Positions 23,302 to 31,610 of a stretch of DNA of 64,000 nt are shown here, in pieces; position 1 is the first letter of the stretch, and each line of letters opens with the position of its first letter. Origin of the DNA: Nocardia fusca NBRC 14340. GTDB lineage: Bacteria > Actinomycetota > Actinomycetes > Mycobacteriales > Mycobacteriaceae. The stretch is from assembly GCF_001618425.1 (NCBI RefSeq), contig NZ_BDCU01000016.1:62001-126000 (forward strand), given 5' to 3'. The translations under genes were made by a program, and so were the position numbers. Below the pieces are notes generated by a model, which searched no databases, was not told the DNA's origin, and saw only the letters and a program-made list of their open reading frames with translations.

Positions 23302-25557
23302 ATGGCGTGGCAGTTGTTCCGGCTCGGCCGGTGGTCGTTCGTCCACCGCAGGGTGGTAGCGGCCGTCTGGGTGGCGCTGCTCGCCGTCCTGGCGGTCGGG
23401 GCGGCGACATTGTCGGGGAAGACGAGCGAGAAGTTCGAGCTGCCCGGTATCGAGTCCACGCAGGCGTTCGAACTCATCGAGGAACGCAGTCCGCAGGCGA
23501 AACCCGACGGCGCGACCGCGCGGGTGGTATTCGAAGCGCCCGCGGGCCGGTCGCTGACCGAACCCGGCTACAGCTCGGCGATCACCGCGGCACTGCGCGG
23601 GCTGACCACCGAGAATGTGCAATCGGTGACGGATCCGGTCACCGGGGGCACCATCTCCGAGGACGGCCGGGTCGGCTACGCCGCCGTCAGTTACAGCAAG
23701 ACATCCAACGAACTCCTCGATTCCGACCGGACCGCGCTGGAGAACGCCGCGCACACCGCACAGGACGCGGGGCTGCACGTCGCCGTCGGCGGTGACGCGC
23801 TCACCGAATTCGAGATGCCCCTCGCCGAGGTGATCGGCGTCGCGGTCGCGCTGGTGGTACTGGCGATCACCTTCGGATCGCTGGTGGCCGCGGGTATGCC
23901 GCTGCTGACCGCACTGGCCGGAGTCGGAATCGGGATGCTCGCCATCACCACGCTGACCGGATTCGTCGAGCTCAGCTCGGTGACACCGGCACTGGGCACC
24001 ATGCTCGGACTGGCGGTCGGCATCGACTACGCGCTGTTCATCATGTCCCGGTACCAGAGCGAGGTCCGTGCGGGCCGCTCACTGGAGGAGGCCGCCGGCC
24101 GCGCGGTCGGTACCGCGGGCTCCGCGGTGGTCTTCGCCGGACTCACCGTCGTCATCGCCCTGGTCGGACTGGCCGTGTGCAATATCGGGTTCCTCACCCA
24201 GATGGGTCTGGGCGGCGCGTTCACCGTCGCGATCGCCGTGCTCATCTCGCTCACCCTGCTCCCGGCCATCCTCGGCTTCGCCGGCGACAAGGTCATGCGC
24301 GGACGCCCGCGCTACCTGGCGAAGGAAACCGGCGGCGCGGAGTTCCGCACCCACGGTCGCCGCTGGGTGGAGGGGATCTCCCGGCGTAAATGGCCCGCGC
24401 TGGCCGGCGGTATCGCTCTCGCCGCCGTGGCCGCCCTCCCGATGACGTCCATGCAGCTGGCGCTCCCCGACGACTCCAGCAAGCCCGCCGGGAGCGACGC
24501 CCGGGTGGCCTACGACCTGATCGCCGACAACTTCGGCGCCGGCGCCAACGGTCCGCTCGTCGTGGTCGTCGACACCGCGAACGCCCCCGACCCGGCCGCG
24601 GCCGTGCAGACGGCCACCGGCCACCTGCAGGCGCTGGCCGCGCGGGCGGGCTCGGATATCGCCACCGTCGTCCCGGCGGTCACCAGCGCCGCCCCGCAGG
24701 CCCAGCAGGCCTTCACCCAGCAACTCGCGACGGTCCGGTTCGCCACTCTCACGGTGATCCCCGCCTCCGGTCCCTCGGACCAGGCCACCAAGGATCTCGT
24801 CGCCGAGATCCGCGCCGCCGTCGCCGATCTGCCCGCCGAGACCGGCGCCCGCGCACTGGTCACCGGGCAAACCGCGGTCGGGGTCGATATCGCCGACAAA
24901 CTGACCCAGGTGTTCCCGATCTACCTCGCCGTGGTGGTGGGGCTGGCGATCTTCCTGCTGATCGCGGTGTTCCGCTCGATCTGGGTACCGATCAAGGCGG
25001 CGCTGGGCTTCCTGCTCTCGGTCGGCGTCTCGCTCGGCGCCACCGTCGCGGTCTTCCAATGGGGCCGGCTGAACCAGCTCATCGGCCTCGACAGCACCGG
25101 GCCGGTCCTGTTCATCCTGCCGATCCTGTTGACCGGCATCCTGTTCGGTCTCGCCATGGACTACGAGGTGTTCCTGGTCAGCCGGATGCGCGAGGCCTAC
25201 GTCCACGGAGCTCCGGCCCGCCGCGCCGTGCTCGAGGGGTTCACCCACAGTGCCCGCGTGGTGGTCGCCGCCGCGATCATCATGGTCGGCGTCTTCGCCG
25301 GGTTCGCGCTCACCGACGATGTCATCCTCAAGACCATCGGTTTCGCGCTCGCGGTCGGCGTGCTCGCCGATGCCTTCCTGGTGCGCATGCTCATCGTGCC
25401 CGCGTTCATGTTGATCGTGGGCGAGCGGATCTGGTGGATGCCGAAGTGGCTGGCCCCGCTCGTGCCCACCTTCGATATCGAGGGCGAGAAACTCACCGAA
25501 CGGCTCGACGGCTCCTCCGGTGCGCCCACCGAGGAACGGGTGCTGGCCGCCCACTGA
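23302..25557 (+). CDS. MMPL family transporter
   Basis: A 751-residue RND-superfamily (MMPL) membrane protein. The first membrane segment is at residues 18-38 (VVAAVWVALLAVLAVGAATL), followed by an extracytoplasmic loop. Two clusters of membrane segments follow, at about 170-340 and 530-710. Both proton-relay motifs are present: GIDYALFIMSRYQSEV (about 235) and AMDYEVFLVSRMRE (about 620). It should export a lipid or hydrophobic compound with the proton motive force. ATG 23302 has GGAGGAG 5-7 bp upstream. It is divergent from a TetR gene and has no adjacent polyketide or lipid synthesis genes, so a detoxification role is also possible. Confidence 0.95.
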   Translation: MAWQLFRLGRWSFVHRRVVAAVWVALLAVLAVGAATLSGKTSEKFELPGIESTQAFELIEERSPQAKPDGATARVVFEAPAGRSLTEPGYSSAITAALRGLTTENVQSVTDPVTGGTISEDGRVGYAAVSYSKTSNELLDSDRTALENAAHTAQDAGLHVAVGGDALTEFEMPLAEVIGVAVALVVLAITFGSLVAAGMPLLTALAGVGIGMLAITTLTGFVELSSVTPALGTMLGLAVGIDYALFIMSRYQSEVRAGRSLEEAAGRAVGTAGSAVVFAGLTVVIALVGLAVCNIGFLTQMGLGGAFTVAIAVLISLTLLPAILGFAGDKVMRGRPRYLAKETGGAEFRTHGRRWVEGISRRKWPALAGGIALAAVAALPMTSMQLALPDDSSKPAGSDARVAYDLIADNFGAGANGPLVVVVDTANAPDPAAAVQTATGHLQALAARAGSDIATVVPAVTSAAPQAQQAFTQQLATVRFATLTVIPASGPSDQATKDLVAEIRAAVADLPAETGARALVTGQTAVGVDIADKLTQVFPIYLAVVVGLAIFLLIAVFRSIWVPIKAALGFLLSVGVSLGATVAVFQWGRLNQLIGLDSTGPVLFILPILLTGILFGLAMDYEVFLVSRMREAYVHGAPARRAVLEGFTHSARVVVAAAIIMVGVFAGFALTDDVILKTIGFALAVGVLADAFLVRMLIVPAFMLIVGERIWWMPKWLAPLVPTFDIEGEKLTERLDGSSGAPTEERVLAAH

Positions 25558-25931
25558 TCCGGCCCGGCCGCGCCGATCCATTGCCCGATCGGCCGGATCG
25601 GTCTGCTCGCCGCAGTGTTCCGGTGCTGCCGCGGTCGCCTCGGACGAGGCGACCGCGGTCCGGGCACGTTCCGGACCCCGGCGATCCCCGACCCCCGCAA
25701 CTCGCCGAGTACCTCCGGCTGCGCTCGGCCGAGACCGGGCGCTTTCGACACCGCGGTGATGCTGCGCTCGGATGCAGGGATACGCCGAGCAGCGGCGGGC
25801 AAAGGCAGAGCGTGGCGCGAGGATTAGGACTCGCCTACGCCGGTGGATTTCTCGACGCGCGAGACCGACCGGCCGGCGCCCGCAGGCCTGGCTCCGTCCT
25901 CGATTCGCCGGGCCGGGCACCGCGGTTCGGC
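25558..25931. other. intergenic region of about 375 bp without a supported gene
   Basis: Downstream of the MMPL gene the reading frames lose family-like sequence. Short runs such as GLGLAYAGGFLDARDR on the plus strand resemble coding DNA but are not continued or preceded by matching sequence in any frame. I see no gene, RNA or clear terminator hairpin. The promoter of the next gene begins at 25932. Confidence 0.4.
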
Positions 25932-25962
25932 TTGACCTGGAGTGCGCTCCAACTTCTAGCCT
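25932..25962 (+). promoter_or_regulatory. MerR-type promoter with 19-bp spacer, leaderless
   Basis: The -35 box TTGACC (25932-25937) and -10 box TAGCCT (25957-25962) are separated by 19 bp, the over-long spacing used by MerR-family activators. Centred in the spacer is the inverted repeat TGGAG-TGCG-CTCCA (25938-25951). The ATG of the LLM gene follows 6 bp after the -10, so the transcript is probably leaderless. No MerR gene adjoins; the only one in the window is at 51199-51576. Confidence 0.7.
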
Positions 25963-25968
25963 GTGGTC

Positions 25969-26817
25969 ATGCGATTCGCGTTCAAGACCTCACCGCAGGA
26001 CACCACCTGGGCCGATATGCTGGCCGTCTGGCGGGCCGCCGACGATATCGAGATCTACGAATCCGGATGGACCTTCGACCACTTCTATCCGATCTTCTCC
26101 GATTCCACCGGGCCGTGCCTGGAGGGCTGGACCACGCTGACCGCGCTGGCCCAGGCCACCGAACGCCTGCGGCTCGGCACCATGGTGACCGGCGTGCACT
26201 ACCGGCATCCTGCGGTGCTGGCCAATATGGCCGCCTCGCTCGACATCATCTCCGGCGGTCGTCTCGAACTCGGGATCGGCGCCGGCTGGAACGAGGAGGA
26301 GTCCGGCGCCTACGGCATCCCGCTCGGCACGATCACCGAGCGCATGGACCGGTTCGAGGAGGCCTGCCAGGTACTCATCGGACTGCTGAGCCGGGAAACC
26401 ACCGATTTCGACGGCACGTTCTATCAGCTCACCGGCGCCCGCAACGAACCCAAGGGCCCGCAGCGCCCGCATCCGCCGATCTGCATCGGCGGCAACGGTG
26501 AGAAGCGCACCCTCCGGATCACCGCCCGCTACGCCCAGCACTGGAATTTCGTCAACGGCACCACCGAGGAATTCGCGCGCAAACGCGATGTCCTGGCGGC
26601 GCACTGCGCCGATATCGGCCGCGATCCGAAGGAGATCCTGCTCTCGGCGCAGCGACGGCTCGACCCGGGCCTCGGCTACGGAGAGCTGATCGAGTGGGCG
26701 GCCGCGCTGGGTGCCGAAGGGCTGGATCTCGCGATCGTCTACCTGCCGCCGCCGCACGATCCGGCGGTGCTGGAGCCGCTGGCCGAGGCCATCCGGGATT
26801 CCGGGCTCGCGTCGTGA
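25969..26817 (+). CDS. LLM class F420-dependent oxidoreductase
   Basis: A 282-residue luciferase-like TIM-barrel enzyme of the type that uses coenzyme F420. Features are MRFAFKTSPQDTTWADMLAV at the start, then TALAQATERLRLGTMVTGVH (about 65-85), and the glycine-rich LELGIGAGWNEEE (about 100-112). RPHPPICIGGNGEKRTLRIT lies near 170. ATG 25969 is used instead of GTG 25963 because it lies 7 bp after the -10 box and matches the family start. The substrate is unknown. It is controlled by what looks like a MerR-type promoter. The next LLM gene is convergent, about 70 bp away. Confidence 0.92.
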   Translation: MRFAFKTSPQDTTWADMLAVWRAADDIEIYESGWTFDHFYPIFSDSTGPCLEGWTTLTALAQATERLRLGTMVTGVHYRHPAVLANMAASLDIISGGRLELGIGAGWNEEESGAYGIPLGTITERMDRFEEACQVLIGLLSRETTDFDGTFYQLTGARNEPKGPQRPHPPICIGGNGEKRTLRITARYAQHWNFVNGTTEEFARKRDVLAAHCADIGRDPKEILLSAQRRLDPGLGYGELIEWAAALGAEGLDLAIVYLPPPHDPAVLEPLAEAIRDSGLAS

Positions 26818-26889
26818 ACCGGCCCCGGACGGCTCACCCCCGTATCTGCTGAACAGTTGTGCGTCGTGGGGGCGAGCCTGCGGACGCGC

Positions 26890-27762
26890 TCAGGTGGTGC
26901 GGGCGATGACCTGCTCGGCGAACCGGGACAGGTTGGCGATCTTGGTGTCCAGGCTCTCGGTGTCCTGCTCGCGGGTGTAGGGGTTGCGGAAGCCGACGAT
27001 CACATCGGTGACACCCTTGTCCTCCAGACGCTTCACGCCGTCCACGGTGAAACCGTCCAGCGAGATGACATGGACCTCGAAATCGTCACGCGTTCCGTAT
27101 TCCGCGCGCAACGCGTCGAGTTCGGCGAGCAGCCGGTCCAGTTCCGCCGGATCGCCGCCGGCGTGCATCCAACCGTCACCGTGCCGGGCGGCCCGGCGCA
27201 GCGCGGGACGGCTGTGCCCGCCGATGAGCAACGGAATCGGCGCGGTGGGTACCGGCGCGATCTTGATCGGCGGCAGGTCGTAGAACTCACCGTGGAATTC
27301 GAAATAGCCACCGGCGGTGAGCCCGCGGACGATCTCGAGACATTCGTCCATGCGCTTACCGCGCTTGTCGAACGGCACGTCGAAGATCTCGAAATCGTCG
27401 GGCCACGGGCTGATCCCGACACCCAGCCCGAGCCGGTTGCCGCTCAGCGCCGCCACCGACGCCGCCTGCTTGGCCACCAGCACCGGTGGGCGGATCGGCA
27501 GCTTCAGGACGAACGGGGTGAACCGCAGGGTGGTGGTGGCCGCGGCCAGGGCTGCGGCGAGGACGAAGGTCTCGACGAAGGGCTTGTCCTCCAGGAAATC
27601 CCGGCTGCCGTCGGGGGTGTAGGGATAGCTGGCATCGGAATCGCGCGGATAGGCGATGCTGTCGGCCAGCACCATCGAGGTGTACCCGGCCGCCTCGGCG
27701 GCCTGCGCCAAGGGGATGTAGTAGGACGGGTCGGTCATGGTCTCGGCGTAGGTGAACCGCAT
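26890..27762 (-). CDS. LLM class F420-dependent oxidoreductase (second)
   Basis: A 290-residue luciferase-like oxidoreductase, only distantly similar to its neighbour. Family motifs are MRFTYAETMTDPSYYIPLAQ AAEAAGY at the N-terminus, LRFTPFVLKLPIRPPVLVAK (about 80-100), the glycine-rich NRLGLGVGISPWPDDF and IPLLIGGHSRPALRRAARHG (about 170-190). ATG 27762 is the natural family start. It is divergent from the EthD-domain gene with only 56 bp between starts, so one control region with a KstR-like box may serve both. Role: probable F420- or flavin-dependent oxidation in a catabolic pathway. Confidence 0.92.
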   Translation of the reverse strand: MRFTYAETMTDPSYYIPLAQAAEAAGYTSMVLADSIAYPRDSDASYPYTPDGSRDFLEDKPFVETFVLAAALAAATTTLRFTPFVLKLPIRPPVLVAKQAASVAALSGNRLGLGVGISPWPDDFEIFDVPFDKRGKRMDECLEIVRGLTAGGYFEFHGEFYDLPPIKIAPVPTAPIPLLIGGHSRPALRRAARHGDGWMHAGGDPAELDRLLAELDALRAEYGTRDDFEVHVISLDGFTVDGVKRLEDKGVTDVIVGFRNPYTREQDTESLDTKIANLSRFAEQVIARTT

Positions 27763-27794
27763 AATCGGCCTTTCTGCTGATCGGTCGGGTGAAG

Positions 27795-27808
27795 TAGAAC
27801 ACGTGCTA
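27795..27808. promoter_or_regulatory. KstR-like box in LLM-EthD divergent promoter
   Basis: TAGAACACGTGCTA fits the published KstR operator consensus TnnAACnnGTTnnA with one mismatch (GTG for GTT). It sits in the 56-bp gap between the divergent LLM and EthD genes. KstR controls the cholesterol/steroid regulon of mycobacteria, rhodococci and nocardiae. The match suggests, but does not show, that these two genes belong to that regulon. Confidence 0.4.
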
Positions 27809-27818
27809 GTTTTTCGCG

Positions 27819-28493
27819 ATGGCAAAACTGATCATCGCGCTGCACGGCACCGGCCTCGGCGCCCGGCTGGCCGCGCCGGAACTCCGGAACGCCCTGGCCA
27901 CCGCGGGGGCGACGGCCGTCGCGCTGAACCTCGACGACGCCGATGTGGCACCCGCGATGATGCGCTTCGGCCCCGCCGCACGGATCACCGCGCTGGTCTC
28001 GGTATGGACCGACGGCGACCCCGCCGCCGCTGTCGACGTGGTGTCCGACGCGGCCGAGGAACCCGCCCCGCACGCTTATCGGGTCCGCGAACACATCCGC
28101 CTGGACCCGCTGCCGGTACCCGACGGCACCCGCAGCGACGCCCTGGCCAATATCGCGCTGCTCCGCCGGCCCGAGTCGATGCCCCGGGCGCAATACCTGC
28201 GGTACTGGCTGGTCCACCACACCCCGATCGCGATCCGCACCCAGAACACCGTGGCCTATATCCAGAACGTCGTCGAGGAGGCACTCACCCCGTCGGCACC
28301 GGATATCGCGGCCGTCGTCGAGGAACATTTCCCCATGGCGGCGATGACCGACCCGCACGCGTTCTACGGCAGCGGTGGTGACAAAACCGAACTCGACCGC
28401 CGGATCACCGAACTGATGGCCAGCGTCGCCCGCTTCGGCGCGGACACCGGGCTGGATCTGGTGCCCACCAGCCGCTATCACTGGAACCTCTGA
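27819..28493 (+). CDS. EthD domain-containing protein
   Basis: A 224-residue protein with a C-terminal dimeric alpha/beta-barrel EthD domain: ALLRRPESMPRAQYLRYWLV HHTPIAIRTQ (about 110-140), then the HAFYGSGGD loop near 185. The N-terminal half is a degenerate duplicate-like segment. EthD proteins accompany P450 or aromatic/steroid catabolic systems and have ill-defined roles. Start ATG 27819. It shares a short control region with the divergent LLM oxidoreductase, which carries a KstR-like box. A role in the same degradation route is inferred from position. Confidence 0.88.
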   Translation: MAKLIIALHGTGLGARLAAPELRNALATAGATAVALNLDDADVAPAMMRFGPAARITALVSVWTDGDPAAAVDVVSDAAEEPAPHAYRVREHIRLDPLPVPDGTRSDALANIALLRRPESMPRAQYLRYWLVHHTPIAIRTQNTVAYIQNVVEEALTPSAPDIAAVVEEHFPMAAMTDPHAFYGSGGDKTELDRRITELMASVARFGADTGLDLVPTSRYHWNL

Positions 28494-28723
28494 GAACACG
28501 GCTCGGCGGCGGCCGTCGGCGCTGTAGTGGCATCCGTGAGCGCGAGCCGGTGGCCGCCGACCGCGAGGGTGTCGACGGCTCCGGCCGTGGGAGCCCGGCT
28601 CGGGGCGCGGACGGAAAGCCCCTACCCGCCGGGGCGGTGCCGGGGCGGCCCGCTCACCCGCCTTGCAGATCACCCGAGTGAAGAATCGGCAACCTCGCGA
28701 GTTCCCGGCCCGCGGCGTGTGGG

Positions 28724-29605
28724 TCACGCACGAAGTTGGTCGTGGTCGGCGACGAAGGCGAGGAAACGCGGAATGATCTGTCCCGGATTCGCCCACAGCA
28801 GATCGTGTCCCACGCCGGGGTAGATACCGGTTTCGGCCGCCGGCATGTGCGTGCGAGCGCGAGCCGCCCCGCGTTCGGGATCGCTGACGACCGTTTCGGC
28901 GCCGAAGAGCACCAGAGCGGGGACGGTGATCGCGGCCAGCTGTTCGTCTGTGAAGGGGCGATCCCAGGGCATCGCTGCCCGGAATTTCCGGATCGCGGTG
29001 GCGAGTTCGAACTCCTCGTCGGTCATCTCGTAACCCGGCATCAGCCACCGGTTGAACTTGCGCATCCGCTCGGGCGTCGGCCGCGCCCCCGCCATGATGA
29101 ACTTGAACAGCAGACCAGGGCGTGGCTTGGCGAAGGTCGCAGCGCTCGGCTCCAACATGGTCAGGCTCGCCAGGCGATCGCAACGGTGCACCGCGATCGC
29201 GCCGGCCAGCCAGGCCCCCAAGGAGTTCCCGGCCAGATGGACGCGATCTTCCCCCAGCCCGTCGAGCACGTCGGCCATCCACTGCGCGATATCGCCGGTG
29301 TCGCGCAGTGGTGCGGTCTGCACGCAGCATCCGGCCCAGCCGATGACGTCCGGTGTGTACACGACGCGGTCGCGCGCCAGCTCCTCGACGAACCGGAACC
29401 ACACCTGGCCATTGCCCCCGATACCCGGCAGCAGCACGATCGGTGCGCCGTCCCCCGCGCCGGACTTGCGTACCCGTGTCGTTCCGAAAGCTGTTTCGAC
29501 GTCGATATTCGTCGACGGCACCGGCCACTTCGCGGCCACAGCGTCGTAGGCGCGCAGAAAGGCAGTCTTCGCTTCCGCACTGGTGAATTGCCCGATCCTC
29601 GGCAT
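28724..29605 (-). CDS. alpha/beta hydrolase
   Basis: A 293-residue alpha/beta-hydrolase-fold protein. The oxyanion region is IVLLPGIGGNGQVWF (about 55-70), the nucleophile elbow is G-N-S-L-G in VHLAGNSLGAWLAGAIAVH (about 125), the acid is probably in VLFGAETVVSD, and the His is in YPGVGHDLLWANP near the C-terminus. No signal peptide. ATG 29605 has a GGGAGAGGGA purine run just upstream. It is divergent from a TetR gene, and the gap holds three ATACCAT-type half-sites in an exact 11-bp array. It is probably an esterase or C-C hydrolase induced through that regulator. Confidence 0.92.
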   Translation of the reverse strand: MPRIGQFTSAEAKTAFLRAYDAVAAKWPVPSTNIDVETAFGTTRVRKSGAGDGAPIVLLPGIGGNGQVWFRFVEELARDRVVYTPDVIGWAGCCVQTAPLRDTGDIAQWMADVLDGLGEDRVHLAGNSLGAWLAGAIAVHRCDRLASLTMLEPSAATFAKPRPGLLFKFIMAGARPTPERMRKFNRWLMPGYEMTDEEFELATAIRKFRAAMPWDRPFTDEQLAAITVPALVLFGAETVVSDPERGAARARTHMPAAETGIYPGVGHDLLWANPGQIIPRFLAFVADHDQLRA

Positions 29606-29635
29606 GATCTCCCTCTCCCGGCTTTTGATATGAAC

Positions 29636-29664
29636 ATACCATAAAAATGGTATGGGTATACCAT
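29636..29664. promoter_or_regulatory. triple half-site operator, 11-bp period
   Basis: Three 7-bp half-sites alternate in orientation with 4-bp spacers: ATACCAT (29636-29642), ATGGTAT (29647-29653), ATACCAT (29658-29664). Neighbouring pairs make two overlapping perfect palindromes. The sites repeat every 11 bp, one helical turn. They lie between the divergent alpha/beta hydrolase (29605) and TetR (29707) genes and are very probably the TetR operator. Confidence 0.85.
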
Positions 29665-29706
29665 CAAAGCTTCGGGGCAAACCGACCCGAGGGAAGGCGA
29701 GGACTC

Positions 29707-30345
29707 GTGCCACGATTGGTCGACCACGAAGCGCGCCGGCGGGAAATCACCGATGCGGTCCGCCGCGTGATCGTGTCCGGGGGTCTGACCGCGGTCACTT
29801 TCCAGACAGTCGCCGCCGAAGCCGGTATCTCGGTCCGGCTGGTGCAGTACTACTTCGGCACCAAGAAGGAATTCCTCCTGGCCACCCATCAGTCGGTGAT
29901 GTACGACGCCGGCACCCGCTTCGCCCAGCGAATGGCAACGCACTCCGGGGACACCTCACCCCGCCAGATCATCCGCATGGTGCTGATCGAACTGCTCCCC
30001 CTGGACGAACAGCGCCGACAGGAGGCCATCGTGCTGGGAGCCTTCAACACCGCAGCGATCGCCGGACAAGGCATCACCGCCGACGAAACGTTGACAGCGC
30101 CCCGCGCCCTGGTCACGATCATCGCCGACCAACTCGGCAAGGCCGGGCGCGCCGGCAGGCCCCCCGAACGCGCCGAACTGGATGCCGAACTCATCCTCGC
30201 GACCATCGCAGGGATCGCCCAAGGAATGCTGCCCGGCCACTACACCGCCCGGACCGCGGTCGAACTCGTCGACCGTCTCCTCGATCTCACCTTCGCACCG
30301 ACATCCGGTATCGAACCGGATACCCGGGCGCCGGGAACTACTTGA
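29707..30345 (+). CDS. TetR family regulator (BetI-like C-terminal domain)
   Basis: A 212-residue regulator. The HTH occupies residues 10-55 (EITDAVRRVIVSGGLTAVTF, then QTVAAEAGISVRLVQYYFGT), with a helical C-terminal domain of the TetR_C_6/BetI type. GTG 29707 is chosen because it is preceded by GAGGAC and gives the standard N-terminal length. The longer frame from 29647 would begin inside the operator and encode 20 atypical residues. It is divergent from the alpha/beta hydrolase at 28724-29605 and probably represses that gene and itself through the triple half-site. Confidence 0.92.
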   Translation: MPRLVDHEARRREITDAVRRVIVSGGLTAVTFQTVAAEAGISVRLVQYYFGTKKEFLLATHQSVMYDAGTRFAQRMATHSGDTSPRQIIRMVLIELLPLDEQRRQEAIVLGAFNTAAIAGQGITADETLTAPRALVTIIADQLGKAGRAGRPPERAELDAELILATIAGIAQGMLPGHYTARTAVELVDRLLDLTFAPTSGIEPDTRAPGTT

Positions 30346-30513
30346 CCCACGCGCCCGAAGGGCGAGAACCGCTCTCGGACTCGATCGGTCAGCGCGCACA
30401 ACAGTGCCGCATCGGCCATCACCGAGCGATCACCTGCGCAGCCGGGGAGGGAACCGGTGACCTCGTTTCGCCGGTGCGTGTCCGGGCACGGTAACCGAAC
30501 CCGTCCCGGCGGT

Positions 30514-31593
30514 TCAGCGAATTGTGCCCGCCCCCGCGATGAGCGGTAGATCGAGGGGCGTGACCCAGCCGGGCGGCAGTTCGTTGACGGCCGGGACGGC
30601 GTTGAGGGCGCGCATACCGGTGGCCAGGCAGCCCGCGATCGCCGGGGTGCGGCCCGAACCATCGGTGAAACGGAACGAGGTCTCCTGCGAAATCGACGGG
30701 CTGCCGACGATATCCACGCGATAGACGTCGTCGCGGGTGCCCGACGGCCAGTCCGGCGCGGCATCGTGACCGATCCGGTTGACGTGTTCGAGGGTGATCA
30801 CCTCGCGGCCGCGGTGGATACCGTTGATGGTGAACCGGATGGCCGCGACCGTGCCCGCCCGGACGGCGCCCTTCGCCGACGGGCGGTCCACGGGGGTGAC
30901 CCACTTGTCCCACGTCGTGGTGATGCGGTCCAGCTGTATCCCCGCGGCCTCGGCGATCATCGGCACGGTCGGGCCCCACGCCATGATCAGCAGATCGGGA
31001 TGTTCGAGCAGGGCGGTGAATTCCGGGGGTTTGCCGATACCCATCTCGAATTCGTAGTCGCCCTCGTAATCGGTGTAGTCCAGCAACTCCGAGGCCCGCA
31101 CCGACTGCACCTCACCGCACAGGCCCATCAGGGTCATCGGGAACAGGTCGTTGGCGAATCCCGGATCGATACCCGTGGTGAAACAGGAGGCTCCGCCCAC
31201 CAGGCAGGCCTCGGTGATCGGGTCCCGCCAGGCGCGGGGTGTCTTGTCCATCGCCGGCCAGACCCAGGGCGTCATGGCGGTGGAACACACATCTATTCCG
31301 GCGCGCAGGAATGCTTCGATCACCCGGATGTTCTCGTCGGCGAACTGGGCGGTGGGGCCGTAGTGCACCACCGCGTGGGGTCGCAGGGCGATCAATTCGC
31401 CGATCGAATCCGTCGCCACCGTCCCGGTTTCCGGGGCGCCGCACAGGTCGCCGGCGTCGAGGCCGACCTTCGCCGGGTTGCTCACGCCGACCCCGGCCAG
31501 CTCGAATCGCGGGTGGCGCAGGATCTCGGCCAGCACCATCGATCCGACGGTGCCGGTCCCCCACAGCACGATCCGCTTCTTGTCCTCGGTCAC
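30514..31593 (-). CDS. NAD(P)H-dependent amine-dehydrogenase-like oxidoreductase
   Basis: A 359-residue protein with an N-terminal Rossmann motif, VLWGTGTVGSMVLAEILRHP (residues 10-28), and the layout of the dihydrodipicolinate-reductase-like / NAD(P)H-dependent amine dehydrogenase family. Key segments are VHYGPTAQFADENIRVIEAF LRAG (about 78-101) and TTGIDPGFANDLFPMTLMG (about 140-160). Engineered amine dehydrogenases belong to this group, but natural members usually act in lipid or xenobiotic oxidation. It lies 17 bp downstream of an SDR gene on the same strand and is probably cotranscribed with it under the TetR at 32528. Confidence 0.88.
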   Translation of the reverse strand: MTEDKKRIVLWGTGTVGSMVLAEILRHPRFELAGVGVSNPAKVGLDAGDLCGAPETGTVATDSIGELIALRPHAVVHYGPTAQFADENIRVIEAFLRAGIDVCSTAMTPWVWPAMDKTPRAWRDPITEACLVGGASCFTTGIDPGFANDLFPMTLMGLCGEVQSVRASELLDYTDYEGDYEFEMGIGKPPEFTALLEHPDLLIMAWGPTVPMIAEAAGIQLDRITTTWDKWVTPVDRPSAKGAVRAGTVAAIRFTINGIHRGREVITLEHVNRIGHDAAPDWPSGTRDDVYRVDIVGSPSISQETSFRFTDGSGRTPAIAGCLATGMRALNAVPAVNELPPGWVTPLDLPLIAGAGTIR

Positions 31594-31610
31594 GGTTGCT
31601 CCTCACCCGG

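Noticed and set aside
25800-25900. Short protein-like run GLGLAYAGGFLDARDR
   Set aside because: Not extended or supported in any frame; no family recognised.
24079-25920. 613-codon minus-strand frame opposite the MMPL gene, and a 703-codon plus frame from 24390
   Set aside because: Both are high-GC shadows of the MMPL and LLM genes; composition is Arg/Gly/Asp-rich and unlike a protein family.
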